Counted from the stretch's first letter, positions 1-12,487 are shown. The stretch is DNA of 64,000 nucleotides from Cercospora beticola (GCF_033473495.1 NC_088935.1:372001-436000); one strand, 5' to 3'. The notes: generated by a model not told the origin, from the sequence alone. Program-made: numbers and translations.

Positions 1-303
1 CACATGCGCCTGACTAGAGCGCTCTTGTGTGTTGCACGCCACTCTGAGCTGGACGAAAGGAGAGCAAGAGCTCGACACATACTGAACCGTGCACGGCTGC
101 AAATTGTAAGATAGGAAGGTACTGAAAAGGAAGAGATCATAGCGCGCATAGCGCACAACATACTGGATATTTTGTGTAATTTTAGCAACCTTGGGATAGA
201 TATTGGTGTCGCTCTTATGGGATTGCACCTCCTATCTTCTGCTACCAAATTGTCGTGCTCTAATCCCACAGTATTCGCCCCAACACAACAACCAATGGGC
301 CCT

Positions 304-1445
<1,142 letters not shown>

Positions 1446-2729
1446 TGGAGCTATGTTATGGATGGAGAGCTCTCCAGAAATTCCTCACATCCAATGCCGA
1501 CGGCTCCGACATCGGCACGTTCCTAGTAGATACAACTAAATTCACCAGAACGATTGCCAACAACTTTTTAAGAGAGGATGTGACATCACACGGAATAATC
1601 TGATTGAGTATCAGAGTCACTCGAGCGGAGGACATGATTGCATGTTCACGGCTAAGAATAAATGGCCCTACTTAATTGCTGGTGTGACCATCATCACTAG
1701 CCTGACAATTGAACCACTCCTCTGCGACGACCACCGACCCCACATTGCTCATGCGGTTATGGCGATGCCCGATATTCCTTCTTTCAGTGAAGACGTTAGT
1801 GGAGAAGTCAGAGACGTCGCCAGGTCGAAGTTGAGCTTAGGTCGGGGTGGCAACGGTTGTGGTGGAAGCGGCGTGTTGGGAGGTGCTGGAGAGGTCAGTT
1901 CTGATTGAGGCTGCTGTCCCTTGCTATGCTCTTACCAGACATGGTATTGCGCTGGAGCTGGAGGCGTGTCGTCGATGCTGTAGAGCAAAGGCGCTCGCCG
2001 TTTCCAGGCGATTATATACAGTGTCGACTAGACCTTCGATATCTCCTTCACGGCTGCCGATGGCGCATTCTCAACATGTCGTGCTTACCAAAGCCCCGAC
2101 CGGCCCTTATGGTAGATGGTGAAAGGCGACTCTGTTTCGTCCTAGTCCCTAAATGGCATTGTCCACCACTCTTTGGGGGCATTGACTTCTTCCATCCCGC
2201 CATCATTCACGCGTGGCCATAGTGCACTCTGCACGGTGTATAAATTATAACGTTGCTCGGCGAGGTTGTTTGCCACAGATGGCATCCCTTCATCATCGCT
2301 CGTCAGTCATATTCTTTTCGTGTGTCGCTCTAGCTCAAGCTGGTTGTTCCTTGTCCAAATCGTGCTTGAAAAAGCAGCCGGCAGCCATCTTATGCGTGTA
2401 CGCATTTGGCCACGGAGTATAGTGATGGTTCATTCGCTCTGCAAGCTTTCGTCAGGCCCGTGACACCGCCTTGCTCATGGTTGATATAAAGCGGAGGTCA
2501 TCATGTACTCCGAATCTGTAGCCATCGTCTGTCAGAACGGCGTCCAATGCGGAGAGGCGCTCGCGTAAGATTCGGAGAAGGAGGGATCGTACTCTGAGAC
2601 ACGCTCAGCACCCGCTCTTGCAGATTAAGGCGTGAAGGAGCTGAAGTTCAGTGTTCCCTTCTGACCATAGAGCATGTCGGACAAAGATGTGCTGCCGTTG
2701 CGCGCTTGTCTCGATCAGACAAGCGTCTT
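1446..2729. other. Intergenic stretch, no gene supported
   Basis: This holds the LYS12 upstream region and, from about 2730 downward, the 3' flank of PEX20. Short open frames on both strands show no recognisable domain. An alternative third exon of PEX20 could reach 2625-2704 (see that entry). No tRNA or repeat was seen. Confidence 0.5.
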
Positions 2730-4139
2730 TTACGAAGGAGAGTCGAACTCACCCATGTCGTCTGTGATTGGGCCGCGCTCATTCAGCAAGTCGACAACTT
2801 CCTGACCGTCTCTTTGATCGACTCTGCCCATGTCATGATCCTGTTCGGCATGTGGTATTCCATACTCCGGAGGCCGCGTGTCGACTGGGAATGTCGAAGC
2901 CTGCGCCGGGCCGGGAATGGTATGCTCAGTGTTAATGCTAGAGGCATTTAGCGTCGCGTCTGCCGTTTGTGCGGAAGTGGTATTTGTCTACTCACGAGGT
3001 TAGCGCTGTCAATACGGACTCTCCCAATGGTCCCACTCATGACCGGCAACGTAGGCAGGGTAGTGGTGCAAATCATGGGTTGGAGGAGTGACTGGTGTGC
3101 TCGAAAGGGTGCTTGTAGAACCAGAGCTGAGGGAGGGACTGACAGTCTCAACCATCTTATCGCCTTCTACCTTCACTTCGCGATCCTTCAGCCTTCGCAT
3201 CAAGGCCAGGAATTGACTGTTCTTGAATTTGTCCGACTGGTTGTGCTTGACTTTTTCCAATAGCTCCTCCGCCGTGGCTGCCAATGCATCATCGTCATTG
3301 ATCTGGTTGATCTGGTCTTGTTGCTCTTCCATCGGCGCATGCATCGTGTCATACTCGATATCGGCGCCATGCATGCTTGCCATAGGATGCATCTCCTCGA
3401 TGTCCAAGTCATGACCATCTTCCTTCAGTATGTTTGTGGCGGCTTCTTCCACTGCTGCCTCGAACTTCTCCGCCTCAAGCTCGTCCAACAGCTCCTGTGC
3501 ACTCGGGGTCTGCTCCTGTTCCTGCTCTGTCGCTTCTGCTTCAGCTGCATCCGCCATCAGGTCGTCGTGTGCTTGGTCAAAGGCAGCGGCGAAGGCAGCT
3601 TCATCAAACTGCTCAGCTTGGACCGGGGCTTTGCCCTTGGACTGATACGTAGGCGCAACGTAGTTGGGTTGAGCAAATTGGCTTTGAAAACCAGTTAGAC
3701 CGTATCGTGCCCGTTGCTGGAAGGCCTGCGGCGAAGGCGAAGAGTTCTGCTGTCGTGGGGCAGCCTGTGCGATGTGCTGCTGAAAGCCTTGAGCCCAATT
3801 TGCTGTACTTGGCTGAGTATTGAAGTTCTGCTGCTTGAGCGCATGTGGCTGCGATATGGACATGCGCTGAAAGTCGGACGCCCATGTTGGCACTTGTGAA
3901 GGCCCGCCAAAGTTCGCATGCTGTTGGAAAGCGACTTGGTCGTGCAGTGGCAACTCCACCCCAGCTTGGAATGCCTCGAATTCTGGATCAAGAAGGCGAG
4001 CATTCGGATTTGCAGAGCGGAAGCCTTGAGCCGGGTGGTTGCGTGCGGCGAGACGATCTTGCTGTAGCGTGCGGTCGACGTCCGTGTGCTGCTTGAAGCG
4101 CTGCAGGCCGTTTGAGGGCCCGCACTCTGCCGCTGCCAT
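2730..4139 (-). CDS. PEX20: Peroxin Pex20, PTS2 import co-receptor, 2 exons
   Basis: Pex20 works with Pex7 to import PTS2 proteins into peroxisomes. The N-terminus carries the family CGPSN motif (Cys6 is the recycling/ubiquitination cysteine in the family) followed by VDRTLQQDRL. Two WxxxF motifs, W86-F90 and W115-F119, fit docking to Pex13/Pex14. Residues about 195-330 are acidic. The uninterrupted ORF stops after HWESPY at 3009, but I judge that stop intronic. A donor GTATTG after 'SP' (intron 2938-3015, acceptor CTCTAG) leads into an exon (2730-2937) encoding a hydrophilic tail with DGQEVVDLLNERG, which resembles the Pex20 C-terminus as I recall it. The model is exons 3016-4139 and 2730-2937, 443 aa. 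A GTGAGT donor at 2752 offers an alternative ending in a third exon (about 2625-2704), so the last residues are uncertain. The start lies 510 bp from divergent SEC13. Confidence 0.83.
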
Positions 4140-4649
4140 ATCAGAGAGCTTCGTGATAGTAGGAACTATGGGGGAGAAGGAAAGAGAGGAGAGACGAGCA
4201 TCGTGACGATTGTCTTGTGAGATTGATCACGGCTTGTCATCGGACGAAGGCAAGCACCTCGGGAAGTGAGAAGCAAAGGCCGAGGCGGGATGTTGTGCGG
4301 GTCGAGCGGCGCGTGTGCTTTGCTTCGCGGGTACTGACCACACTACGGACGCAATCAGGACTTTGCTGGTTCTGCGTGACTCTGCACTCAGTTTGTTCTA
4401 AGGTATCGTGTTGGAAAGACTATGTAAGGCGCTGCAGATTGTGACAATGGTTCATTCTTCTTTCATGTGCAAGCCGTGTGACTTCAGCAAGAGCGGAAGA
4501 TCGTTACGCCGATGCCGATCGGTCAGGGACCCAAGGACATGTTTCCATGTCTCGTTGTGGGCTACTACAAACAACCACCGCGGCCTTTTCTCATACAGTA
4601 ATCCTTGAACACGTCGTCCCCGACTGACAGCGTGGAAGCCACAGCAAAA
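4140..4649. promoter_or_regulatory. Divergent promoter region, PEX20 / SEC13
   Basis: These 510 bp separate two divergently transcribed start codons and must hold both promoters. I see no clear TATA box or other named element. Small ORFs here look like chance. Confidence 0.4.
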
Positions 4650-5680
4650 ATGGTACTGAGCGTCTGCATCCACAAAAAGGCACCACCAGCTGACAACAGT
4701 TGCAGACCCAAGTCATCTCCAATTCAGGCCACGATGATATGATAGTACGTGTCGCCTCGAACATGCACCTAAAAGCTCAGTTCAGTTGACGATCAATCTG
4801 ATAGCATGACGCCGTACTCGACTACTATGGTAGACGCCTCGCGACGTGCTCCTCAGACAAAACGATCAAGATCTTCGAGATTGAGGGCGATCAGCACCGA
4901 TTGACGGAAACCCTCAAGGGACATGAAGGAGCGGTTTGGGGAGTAGCTTGGGCACATCCGAAATTCGGCACAATCCTCGCCTCATGCTCATACGACGGTC
5001 GCATCTTGATCTGGCGCGAACAGAACAACCAGTGGCAGCGCATCTACGAGTTCACACACCACACCGCGTCAGTCAACCTCGTAGCCTGGTCACCTCCCGA
5101 GACCGGATGCCACCTCGCCGCAGCGAGCAGTGACGGCAATGTATCCGTTTTGACGTTCGAGAACAACGCCTTCACCCATACCATCTTCCCCGCACACGGT
5201 CTTGGTGTCAACTCGATTTCGTGGAGCCCAGCGATTCTCCCTGGCCAGCTTACCAGCGCTCAAGCGCCTGGCCAAAATCCTGCCCCAGTACGGAGGTTCG
5301 TCACAGGTGGCTCAGACAATCTCGTCAAGATCTGGTCATTCAATGCCACCACGCAGAGCTACGACAACATCACAACTCTGCAGGGACATCAAGATTGGGT
5401 CAGGGATGTGGCATGGTCACCTACACCTCTTTCCAAGTCGTACATTGCAAGCGCATCGCAAGACCACACTGTGCGCATATGGACGCTGCCTGCTGGCTCG
5501 GAGATCAGCGATCCAAACGCGTGGAAGAGCGAGGAGCTGAATCTGGATGTGGTGGTCTGGCGCGTGAGCTGGAGCATGGCGGGCAATGTGTTGGCTGTCT
5601 CCTGCGGTGACAACCGGGTGAGTCTGTGGAAGGAGAAGCTGAAGGGCGGCTGGGAAGTTGTGAAGACTATTGAGGAGTAA
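4650..5680 (+). CDS. SEC13: COPII coat / nuclear pore WD40 protein Sec13, 3 exons
   Basis: Sec13 pairs with Sec31 in the outer COPII coat at ER exit sites and is also a Y-complex nucleoporin. The model has an initiator exon of only ATG (4650-4652), intron 4653-4705 (GTACTG...TTGCAG with a CTGAC branch site), exon 4706-4744 encoding [13 protein letters not shown], intron 4745-4804 (GTACGT...GATAG), and exon 4805-5680. This gives 305 aa, close to the family's roughly 300. Six WD blades can be traced, with the signatures [58 protein letters not shown] and similar. The N-terminal exons were placed because the WD frame is open at its 5' end and [19 protein letters not shown] is typical of fungal Sec13. 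The 3-nt exon is the least certain part. Confidence 0.93.
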
Positions 5681-6494
5681 TGCGATACCTTCATACGGAC
5701 CATCTCCAACAGTCATGGTATAATGCTGTGCGGAAATGTGACCACGAAGCAAAAGCGGAGGCAAAATGTCGCGACGAGACGAAATGGAAAATGCATGCGG
5801 CTCTGGGGACATTGTTCGATGAACTCGCGGCAGAGAAATTGAATGGGACAGCTTGCGGCGCGTGCACACAATGTGGCCGTGTTGACAGCCGTTCTCGATT
5901 GAGTCTGTCACAAGTCAGAGCCATCGCGGCGGAGCGCTCGGCATCGCGCAAGCAAGCAAGCAGGGCCGTGGAGAGACAACGCCGTCATCCCAGCCATAAG
6001 CCCCTCTGAGCAGCAGGAGACACATGTAGGAAACATACCAACGATACAGTGCAACGCCGCAGTGCAGTAGCAGCACTATGCAAGCTCCCGAACAGTGCGT
6101 CTCTGTTTGCTCCTAGGACCAACTTCTGCAGACCCTTTGGTTTTAACGTTGTCGCAGCACCGCGCAGACCCTTGCAGATGCCCAAACACCACCATCTACC
6201 AGGACGTTCCCAGTAGATCGCGGAAGGCTTCAATCCCAACATCTTCTAAATCGCGACATTACCTAAACAACCAACACGCCTAGACCGGCGCCGTCGACGC
6301 GGAAACTCGCGTCAACCGCAGGGAGCACGCCATATAGGCATCGTGCTTTTCCGGCATCACGTTTCTTGTCACTTGGGTCCAGAAGGGTATATAGGCTGGT
6401 TCGCCACCTCGCCATTCAAGTCTTCGTTAAACCGGTCATCATCACAAATCAACAGGAATAAAATCTCGCACAGCTGCGAGAGCACATCACCAAA
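5681..6494. other. Intergenic, SEC13 3' flank and upstream of RS-rich gene
   Basis: No coding region with recognisable content. Open frames on either strand are short and of biased composition. The stretch just before 6495 is the likely leader of the downstream RS-rich gene. Confidence 0.4.
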
Positions 6495-7181
6495 ATGCGG
6501 ACCTCAATGGTGTATCCCAACATCATCACATCACTCCCACCAGAGCCAGCACCACAAATACTCCCAGACCTGAGCCGACTCCGGATTCGCGACCGCGACC
6601 ACGATGACGACAGGAGGTCGCGGCGACGATCACCATCCCGTCGGCGCTCACGCTCACGAAGGCGACACCGAGACGACGACTACGGCCACAGATCAGCTCG
6701 CACCACTCCGATGCACTCTCCACGCAAAGACGTCCGCTTCTTCGACGAAAGCCCTCCACCCCGAAGCCGGAAATCGGTTGTCCCGAGCCGACCAAAATCT
6801 TACTCTCGAGATGCGCCTCCGGTAGCAATCAGCGAGACTGCCAAAGATACTTCTCGAAGGCTGTACCATGAGCACAGACGACACCACGATCGGGGGGAGT
6901 CTTCGTCTTCCAATAGCCTGTATGGAAACAGTCGTCCTGGAAGCCGCGCGACTAGCCGAGCAAATAGTCCCGTTGCTTCGAGGCGGCACGACCCTGTAGA
7001 GCGCGTCAGACAGAAGAGACCTGGATTGGACCACCGCGGATATAGTGCTGATGTAGTTCGACGCTCTGATTTGACTATGACGAGCAATGTTGCTACTGCT
7101 GGCGGTGGTGCTGATACTTTGAGCCCATCGGTGGCGGATCACATGCGGCCAGGTCATAGGCGATGGCATTCGAAGGGCTAA
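6495..7181 (+). CDS. Hypothetical Arg/Ser-rich low-complexity protein
   Basis: I do not recognise this 228-aa protein. After a short N-terminus (MRTSMVYPNIITSLPPEPAP) it has an RS/RD-rich tract around residues 33-58 (RRSRRRSPSRRRSRSRRR) and scattered SR and SP dipeptides (SPRKDVRFF, SRATSRANSPVASRRHDP). It has no predicted membrane segment or globular domain. RS tracts of this kind occur in splicing factors and other phosphorylated nuclear proteins, but there is no RRM here, so no function is assigned. The start is the first ATG of the ORF, preceded by CACCAAA, a good fungal start context. It runs in the same direction as SEC13 and converges with TRM11. Low complexity makes alignment evidence weak, but the frame is open across its whole length and is the only long one here. 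Confidence 0.6.
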   Translation: MRTSMVYPNIITSLPPEPAPQILPDLSRLRIRDRDHDDDRRSRRRSPSRRRSRSRRRHRDDDYGHRSARTTPMHSPRKDVRFFDESPPPRSRKSVVPSRPKSYSRDAPPVAISETAKDTSRRLYHEHRRHHDRGESSSSNSLYGNSRPGSRATSRANSPVASRRHDPVERVRQKRPGLDHRGYSADVVRRSDLTMTSNVATAGGGADTLSPSVADHMRPGHRRWHSKG

Positions 7182-8214
7182 AGAGATTTTCCGCAAGACT
7201 TTTCTGGACGAGACTCCAAAACTATGGTTCAGCATCAACTCGGCGTCACGGCACACTTTTTGTACATGTTTGGACAGGACGGCGTTAAGATGGAACAGAG
7301 GGCGACCTCAAAAAATAGCGGGCATGGTTTTACGAACTTTTTTCACGACATGTCAAAAGGTTTAATAACTTGGCTCCGGAAAAGGACTTGGGAATTCTGG
7401 TAATCAAAACTGGGACAGCATCAATCCTGAACTCTATGGCAATGGTAATGAAAAGTAGTATTTTAATTGTAGTAATCTTGCTCGGAGAGCACTGAAAATT
7501 TGAAAAAGTCTTCGCGAGATTTTGTCTCTCGTTTTGCACGGCTCATGGTATTCAAAGACAGTGGTCGCTGTTGGTTCTATTCGATGCTACCGTATGTGAA
7601 TGCTACTGTACACCTACTTGCTAGACGGTATTGCGGACGACCAGCAACACCACTCTGCATCCGACACCCACCAAAAGTTCAACAGATCTTCTGAGTCATT
7701 CGCACGCAGGTTGACGTCGCCCAGGGTCCTATCAACGAACGCCTCTCCCTTCGCTAGGCTCCTGCAACAACCATACTCTTGGCCAACGTCGACCACACTC
7801 CTGTCGTCTCTGAAGAAGCATTCGTTCGAGTTTCAGGCACCACAGACACAGCCTCGACCACGAAGACGACGCACTGCTCACTCGTTCATCGCGATGTTGA
7901 ATACGAAGAGTCCCCCAAAAACCTGATTATGACTGTTCGAATCCATGCTCACGGGGTCCATTATGCCAAGGCACATATGGCTACAAGGTTCGTAGTCGTA
8001 AGTGAGGCACAGGAGAAGGCTGAAGAAGGCTACCACAGGGCCTCGACACGAGACAGCGGTAACAAACGGACTTCGAGGTGGCTCGATCTTGGTGGCAAGA
8101 TTGCTTCGTTCGTCAGGTGGCTATTGCTCTGAAGACCGCGATCGTGAAGAAGCCACAAGGGTGAAACTCTTCACGATCGAGCTGGTGAGCCATGCGATGA
8201 GGTGTTGCTGGTGA
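7182..8214. other. Convergent intergenic stretch, possible small ORFs only
   Basis: This lies between the 3' ends of the RS-rich gene and TRM11. A 117-aa frame at 7779-8132 (+) and a 108-aa frame at 7600-7926 (+) overlap each other, have no recognisable domain and no flanking support. I do not annotate either. Confidence 0.35.
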
Positions 8215-9866
8215 TCATGTCTTGACGGGTTCTCGAAAGCCTTGGAAGTACTGTTGGGCAGTCAGTAAGAAAGCGGACATGGCAATCAGTGAGGGGAAAA
8301 GATGGCGGACCTTTCTCCGGAAACCATTGAGGTCGTCAGCCGTGCCATCAGCATCGGCCGCTTGTATTTTCAGTCTCTGCATTTGGTACGCGGCTGCGGC
8401 TTGAGCGTCGACACTCGCATCCTCGAACCGTTTATAGGTAAGCAAACGTCGTGACCCTGCAGCCTGTCAATTTGAAGGTTCGGATGATCGCGACAGCAAC
8501 ACTTACACTTGTTGAAGTCTTGTCTGCATTGGCTCACAAGCTGGAGCGAAGGGTGTTGCGGCGTTGCGTACTCTTCCACCGGGGCGTCGATTTGAGCTCC
8601 AGCTTCGTTGACTTCTTCTTCGCTGGACCCGGCAACAGGCATCCACATGCTGAGTCTGCCGCCATCGACCAACATCTCGCTACTGAAATCTAGGATGTCA
8701 TCGAGCATCCTCAGAAAGCTGTAAGGTTTTCTTGGGGGGATGTAATCCTCTCTGAGATGTGCCAAAGTGCCATCCCGGAGAACGACTTCCTGCTGGAGGT
8801 AGTCCCGTGTCGAACCCAGCACTTTCAGTCCTTCTCTCACACCATATGGAGGATCGCAAATGATTGCATTCAGCACTCTTTGCTTCCGCAAAGGCGTGTG
8901 CGTTAGATCCGCTGCAAAACCATCGAGATAGTGGGCAGAAGTACCATATTGCTCAAAGTTGCCTGCAACATTCCGGCCTTTCTTCCCTCGAATACTTCTC
9001 CCGTCAAAATCAGAACCGAAAACAGTCGAGCCGAAATGTGCCGCTGCCAGAGGAAAAGAGCCTGTGCCCATGAACGGATCATATGCGAGAGTTCCGGGAC
9101 GGCAGAGAGCAATGTTAGCAGTAATAAGGGACAATTCCGCATCCATGGATGTAGTTGCAATATACTTCCGCTTTTTGAGATTGTATTTGATGACCGCTTT
9201 GCCATTGCTCTCGGCAAGCATTCTGCCAAAGCAGACACGCTTGGGAACCTTTTGGTGCAAATCGTAATCCTCGAAGATCGTGAACAGGTGGTCAGGATCT
9301 TTCATCCTGATGGGGCCTTGGAAGTCTAGGTAATCGAGGGCCTCAAAAGTGGCTCGTTGTTCGGACGTCGGACGACTGTGGCGGTGGCTATCACAAACAA
9401 AACGGAAAGAAGGTGTTCGATATGAAGACCATAGATGCGAGGTTCTTGTTCGAATATCAGTGTGAAGTGACGAGTAGTCTTTGCCATCGCCCCATAGTTC
9501 GTGCACACTCCAGATAAGTATTGAGCGGGATGTAAGTGCTTGAGCTGCAATCAACGGGTCGATGTTGTCTGGAAAACGGACAATCGCGAATGGAGACTAA
9601 GGCAGAGTGAGCAAATAATTCGGCCATGCCACGTAGGCGAAAGGCAACTGTGAGAGTACCGACCTTGTGGCAAAACTTCACACACGAAGCAGCACGAGAA
9701 CATGTTGTGGGTGCACAGCTGCCCTTCGCCTACCTGTTGGATGTTCACCTACGTCGTTTGAGTACGAGATCCAATCTATGGTGAAACCGTTGAGCTCTGC
9801 CAGTGCCTCTGTCTCCGGCTGTCGAAAGGTTTCATGCATCTGTCTGTAGCGGATGAGGTAGTCCAT
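8215..9866 (-). CDS. TRM11: tRNA (guanine10-N2)-methyltransferase catalytic subunit Trm11, 3 exons
   Basis: Trm11 with Trm112 makes m2G10 in cytoplasmic tRNAs. Exons are 9753-9866, 8507-9596 and 8215-8456, 481 aa. Exon 1 gives MDYLIRYRQMHETFRQPE and LAELNGF, the classic Trm11 start. The first intron (156 nt, donor GTAGGT) joins SYSND to SPFAIVRFP. A THUMP-like N-terminal half is followed by an SAM-binding motif I, DPFMGTGSF (about 211-219), and the catalytic DPPYG (286-290). The second intron (GTAAGT...CTGCAG) restores FNKWSRRLLTYKRF. Near the C-terminus, 8251-8310 is a 60-nt in-frame stretch with a weak donor (GTCCGC), a CTGAC branch and a CAACAG acceptor. Removing it would give FRRKYFQGF, so the protein may be 461 aa. 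Trm11 identity is secure and only the tail is open. Confidence 0.94.
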
Positions 9867-10189
9867 CGTGACTTACGTGACACTTTGTGCTGTGATTGTG
9901 TGAGTGTTGCAAGTTCAGTCATGCTCGAAAAAGCCGTGTTGAGGGAAGTTTACATCCCGCATGCGCATGAGTCAGCACGATCTGGGACAGAAAGAACGCA
10001 TCGTGGGAGGTAAGACGGCAAGAGCAAAAACCAAGTGAAATGACATGCTGCAACCGTAGAGCATATATATGTACAGGTTGCATTGGATAAAATAGGCTGG
10101 GTATCACGTCCTGCCTGTACAACAACATACGCCCAAACTCCTCGCTGGGAACAATCAAAGACCAATACCACTCCCATCCGCCTCTTCCT
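9867..10189. promoter_or_regulatory. TRM11 upstream region / SEC6 3' flank
   Basis: A tandem pair of minus-strand genes leaves 323 bp, which must hold the TRM11 promoter and the SEC6 3' end. A CATATATATG run near 10062 lies about 200 bp upstream of the TRM11 start and could be a TATA-like element. Nothing else was recognised. Confidence 0.35.
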
Positions 10190-12487
10190 TCATTTGACCT
10201 TGCTCATAACCGTTTCCACTCCTCTCTCGCCGTTCCACGCAGCGGCCGCGCTCTTCACCCCGCTCAGCATATCTCTGCCATAATCATCTCTACTCCTCAA
10301 GACAGCCTCAACCCAGCCAATCTGCACATCCCAATATGAGTTCTTCATGTTTTCGAACGCTCTCACGACACCAGGCCCCTTCTCCGCACTCAACAAATCT
10401 CCAAATGAAGATATGACTCTCCATTTGTCCTTGATCACTTCGAAGATGTCAGGATGTTGATTGAAGAAGTTAAAGACAGTAACAACATCCTCCTTGATCT
10501 TCTCGGTGAACGGATCGGATCGTCTGAACTTGACACCCTTGTTTCGCACACTGGACAGATAGCGCACAAGGAGAGCATCCGAGAGCTCCTCGACGAAGAT
10601 GTCCTGAAGTGAAGGATGCAGAATTCCAGTAAAATCTTTGAGGTAATCTTCGAAGGTTGTGGTGATGGATGCCATGGTCTTCTTTCCATACCATACAGGT
10701 GTGAAAAACTCGGTCAGCACTGGTCTGATATCTGTCGCGAAGATGACTGCTGCGAATATCGACATGCAATGCGTAGCCAAATCGACGTATCCATTGATCA
10801 AAGACTCGTGGTCAGCGGTGCTTGTCACAGCATATGCCGGACTGACCAGAGGCTCATAGTCCTGCTTGAATCGTGTCAAGAACGAGACACTGCCAGAGTC
10901 CTCGTCGATGTTGGCGATTTGATCGTTGGCGATGGCCACGAGCCATTCTTGGAATGTACCAACTCCCTCAAGAGCTGTGGGGTCTGGCGCATTCTCGATC
11001 TTGCGGAATTCGTCGTCGATAAGCCTTTGCCACATTTGCTGTCTCTCCCGCAGAGCCCGCATCATGGCATCCACCACGCCCTCCACAACATCTGGGCGAC
11101 CGGATGACTCTGCGACCGATAGCTGCTCGCGCAGCATAGTCCACATGTCTCCCAACGTCTTCGTATGGAGGTGTTCATTGGCGTCCTGATCCAAGCTGCC
11201 CTCTTCCCTAGAGACGAACGTGCGTCGATCGGATGTTGCCATGCGATCCATCCATTGCTCGACGGCCTTCGTGATGAGATTACGGTAGTCTCGCACCAGC
11301 TCCGTCTCACGTTCGTCGATGACGTGAGGCTTGAGCTCCTCTTGCTTGATCCCCAGACGGGCCATCTTGCTATAGTACTTCTCCACCCAATTGAGAATCG
11401 CGAGCATGTGCACAGGTGTGATGTTGCTGTCGTCTAAACGTGCCACGAGAAAATCGTGCATAAGGTTATGGTAGATGTTGCAATACGTTTTGAAGATCTT
11501 CCACTTCTTCGGCATAAGGTCCTGCATTCCCAGCTTGACTGTGTTCAGGTCGTTAAAGTACCATCTGCACGCCTTTTCGAGCTTTTCTGGATCCTCATCA
11601 AAGGCCTGCTTGACTTGGTCGAATTGTGCGGCTGCACTGTATTCGATGGCCTGTAAGAACTTCTTCTTGTAGCCTCGAAGCTCTCTCTGTCCCACATTGA
11701 TGCTCTTGAATCTTTGCGCCACATCTTGGAACTCTCTTTGCGCGTCTTGTAAAGCCTTTGTCTGTCGATCTTTCTTCTCCTCTTCCTCGATAACAAGTCC
11801 CAGTCTCACAACCAGTCCATTATTGCCTGCCTGCACAAGTCCAATGAGATTGATGCAAGCCTGTCCCACATGCTCATCGAACCACTCTACCACATCGTCC
11901 AGCTTCGTGAAGTGGTCTCTCAAGGTGACGCCGCTCTCCAGAGGCAAATTCTCGATCAGTTCCAGTCCCGACTCTCCCTCGGCATGTCCCTTGACTTGAT
12001 CCATGGCACGATCCCTCACGTCCCTCAGCTCGGACAGACCGGCGTGAATGGCTAGCAGATTCGGCTGTGTTTCCAGATCGTCATCATCCTCTCGCAACAG
12101 CTCTTCCAGCACCTGCAACTCTCTGCCAAACGACTTGATCTTCTCCTTCATGTCCTCCACTGCGGCGAAGTTGCGCTGCATGATGCTCATCTTGTTGATC
12201 TCGGGAAAGTCTTCAATCATGCCCTGAGCTTCGGCGCAAAGCTTGTCAATCTTCATCATCTCCTCTTTTATAAGCTGCACGGTGTGCTGGCCTGTCTGAA
12301 TCGACGACATGCCCTGCTGGGTGATCTGGAGCTGCTCGGAGAGGCCATGCTTGAGCTGGGCGTCGATGGTCGACTTCTTGCGCGTGAACTCTTGTCGTAA
12401 TGAGGGTAGCTTGTCCAAATCGTCGGGATTGCGCAACAGCTCAGCCAGGCGTAGTGTTGGGTTCTCGATAGGCGGCGGGTCGTTCAT
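10190..12487 (-). CDS. SEC6: Exocyst complex subunit Sec6 (EXOC3)
   Basis: Sec6 is a subunit of the octameric exocyst that tethers secretory vesicles at growth sites such as the hyphal tip. This is a single 765-aa exon, the family's usual length. The N-terminal quarter (KSTIDAQLKHGLSEQLQITQQGMSSI, then EINKMSIMQRNFAAVEDMKEKI) is the conserved helical CorEx segment, followed by the long helical-bundle Sec6 domain with DLNTVKLGMQDLMPKKWKIFKTYCNIYHNLMHDFL and the C-terminal MASITTTFEDYLKDFTGIL and FNFFNQHPDIFEVIKDKWRVISSFGD. No signal peptide or membrane segment is present, as expected for a peripheral complex. The start codon is the only one that keeps the conserved N-terminus. The gene is divergent from the mitochondrial ribosomal gene 295 bp away. 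Confidence 0.95.
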   Translation of the reverse strand: MNDPPPIENPTLRLAELLRNPDDLDKLPSLRQEFTRKKSTIDAQLKHGLSEQLQITQQGMSSIQTGQHTVQLIKEEMMKIDKLCAEAQGMIEDFPEINKMSIMQRNFAAVEDMKEKIKSFGRELQVLEELLREDDDDLETQPNLLAIHAGLSELRDVRDRAMDQVKGHAEGESGLELIENLPLESGVTLRDHFTKLDDVVEWFDEHVGQACINLIGLVQAGNNGLVVRLGLVIEEEEKKDRQTKALQDAQREFQDVAQRFKSINVGQRELRGYKKKFLQAIEYSAAAQFDQVKQAFDEDPEKLEKACRWYFNDLNTVKLGMQDLMPKKWKIFKTYCNIYHNLMHDFLVARLDDSNITPVHMLAILNWVEKYYSKMARLGIKQEELKPHVIDERETELVRDYRNLITKAVEQWMDRMATSDRRTFVSREEGSLDQDANEHLHTKTLGDMWTMLREQLSVAESSGRPDVVEGVVDAMMRALRERQQMWQRLIDDEFRKIENAPDPTALEGVGTFQEWLVAIANDQIANIDEDSGSVSFLTRFKQDYEPLVSPAYAVTSTADHESLINGYVDLATHCMSIFAAVIFATDIRPVLTEFFTPVWYGKKTMASITTTFEDYLKDFTGILHPSLQDIFVEELSDALLVRYLSSVRNKGVKFRRSDPFTEKIKEDVVTVFNFFNQHPDIFEVIKDKWRVISSFGDLLSAEKGPGVVRAFENMKNSYWDVQIGWVEAVLRSRDDYGRDMLSGVKSAAAAWNGERGVETVMSKVK

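Noticed and set aside
2450..2620. Open minus-strand stretch downstream of PEX20 with protein-like composition
   Set aside because: It has no start, no clear splice link and two equally open frames, so it is probably 3' UTR.
7600..8132. Two overlapping small ORFs between the RS-rich gene and TRM11
   Set aside because: Neither has a domain, and they overlap in different frames in a convergent 3' region.
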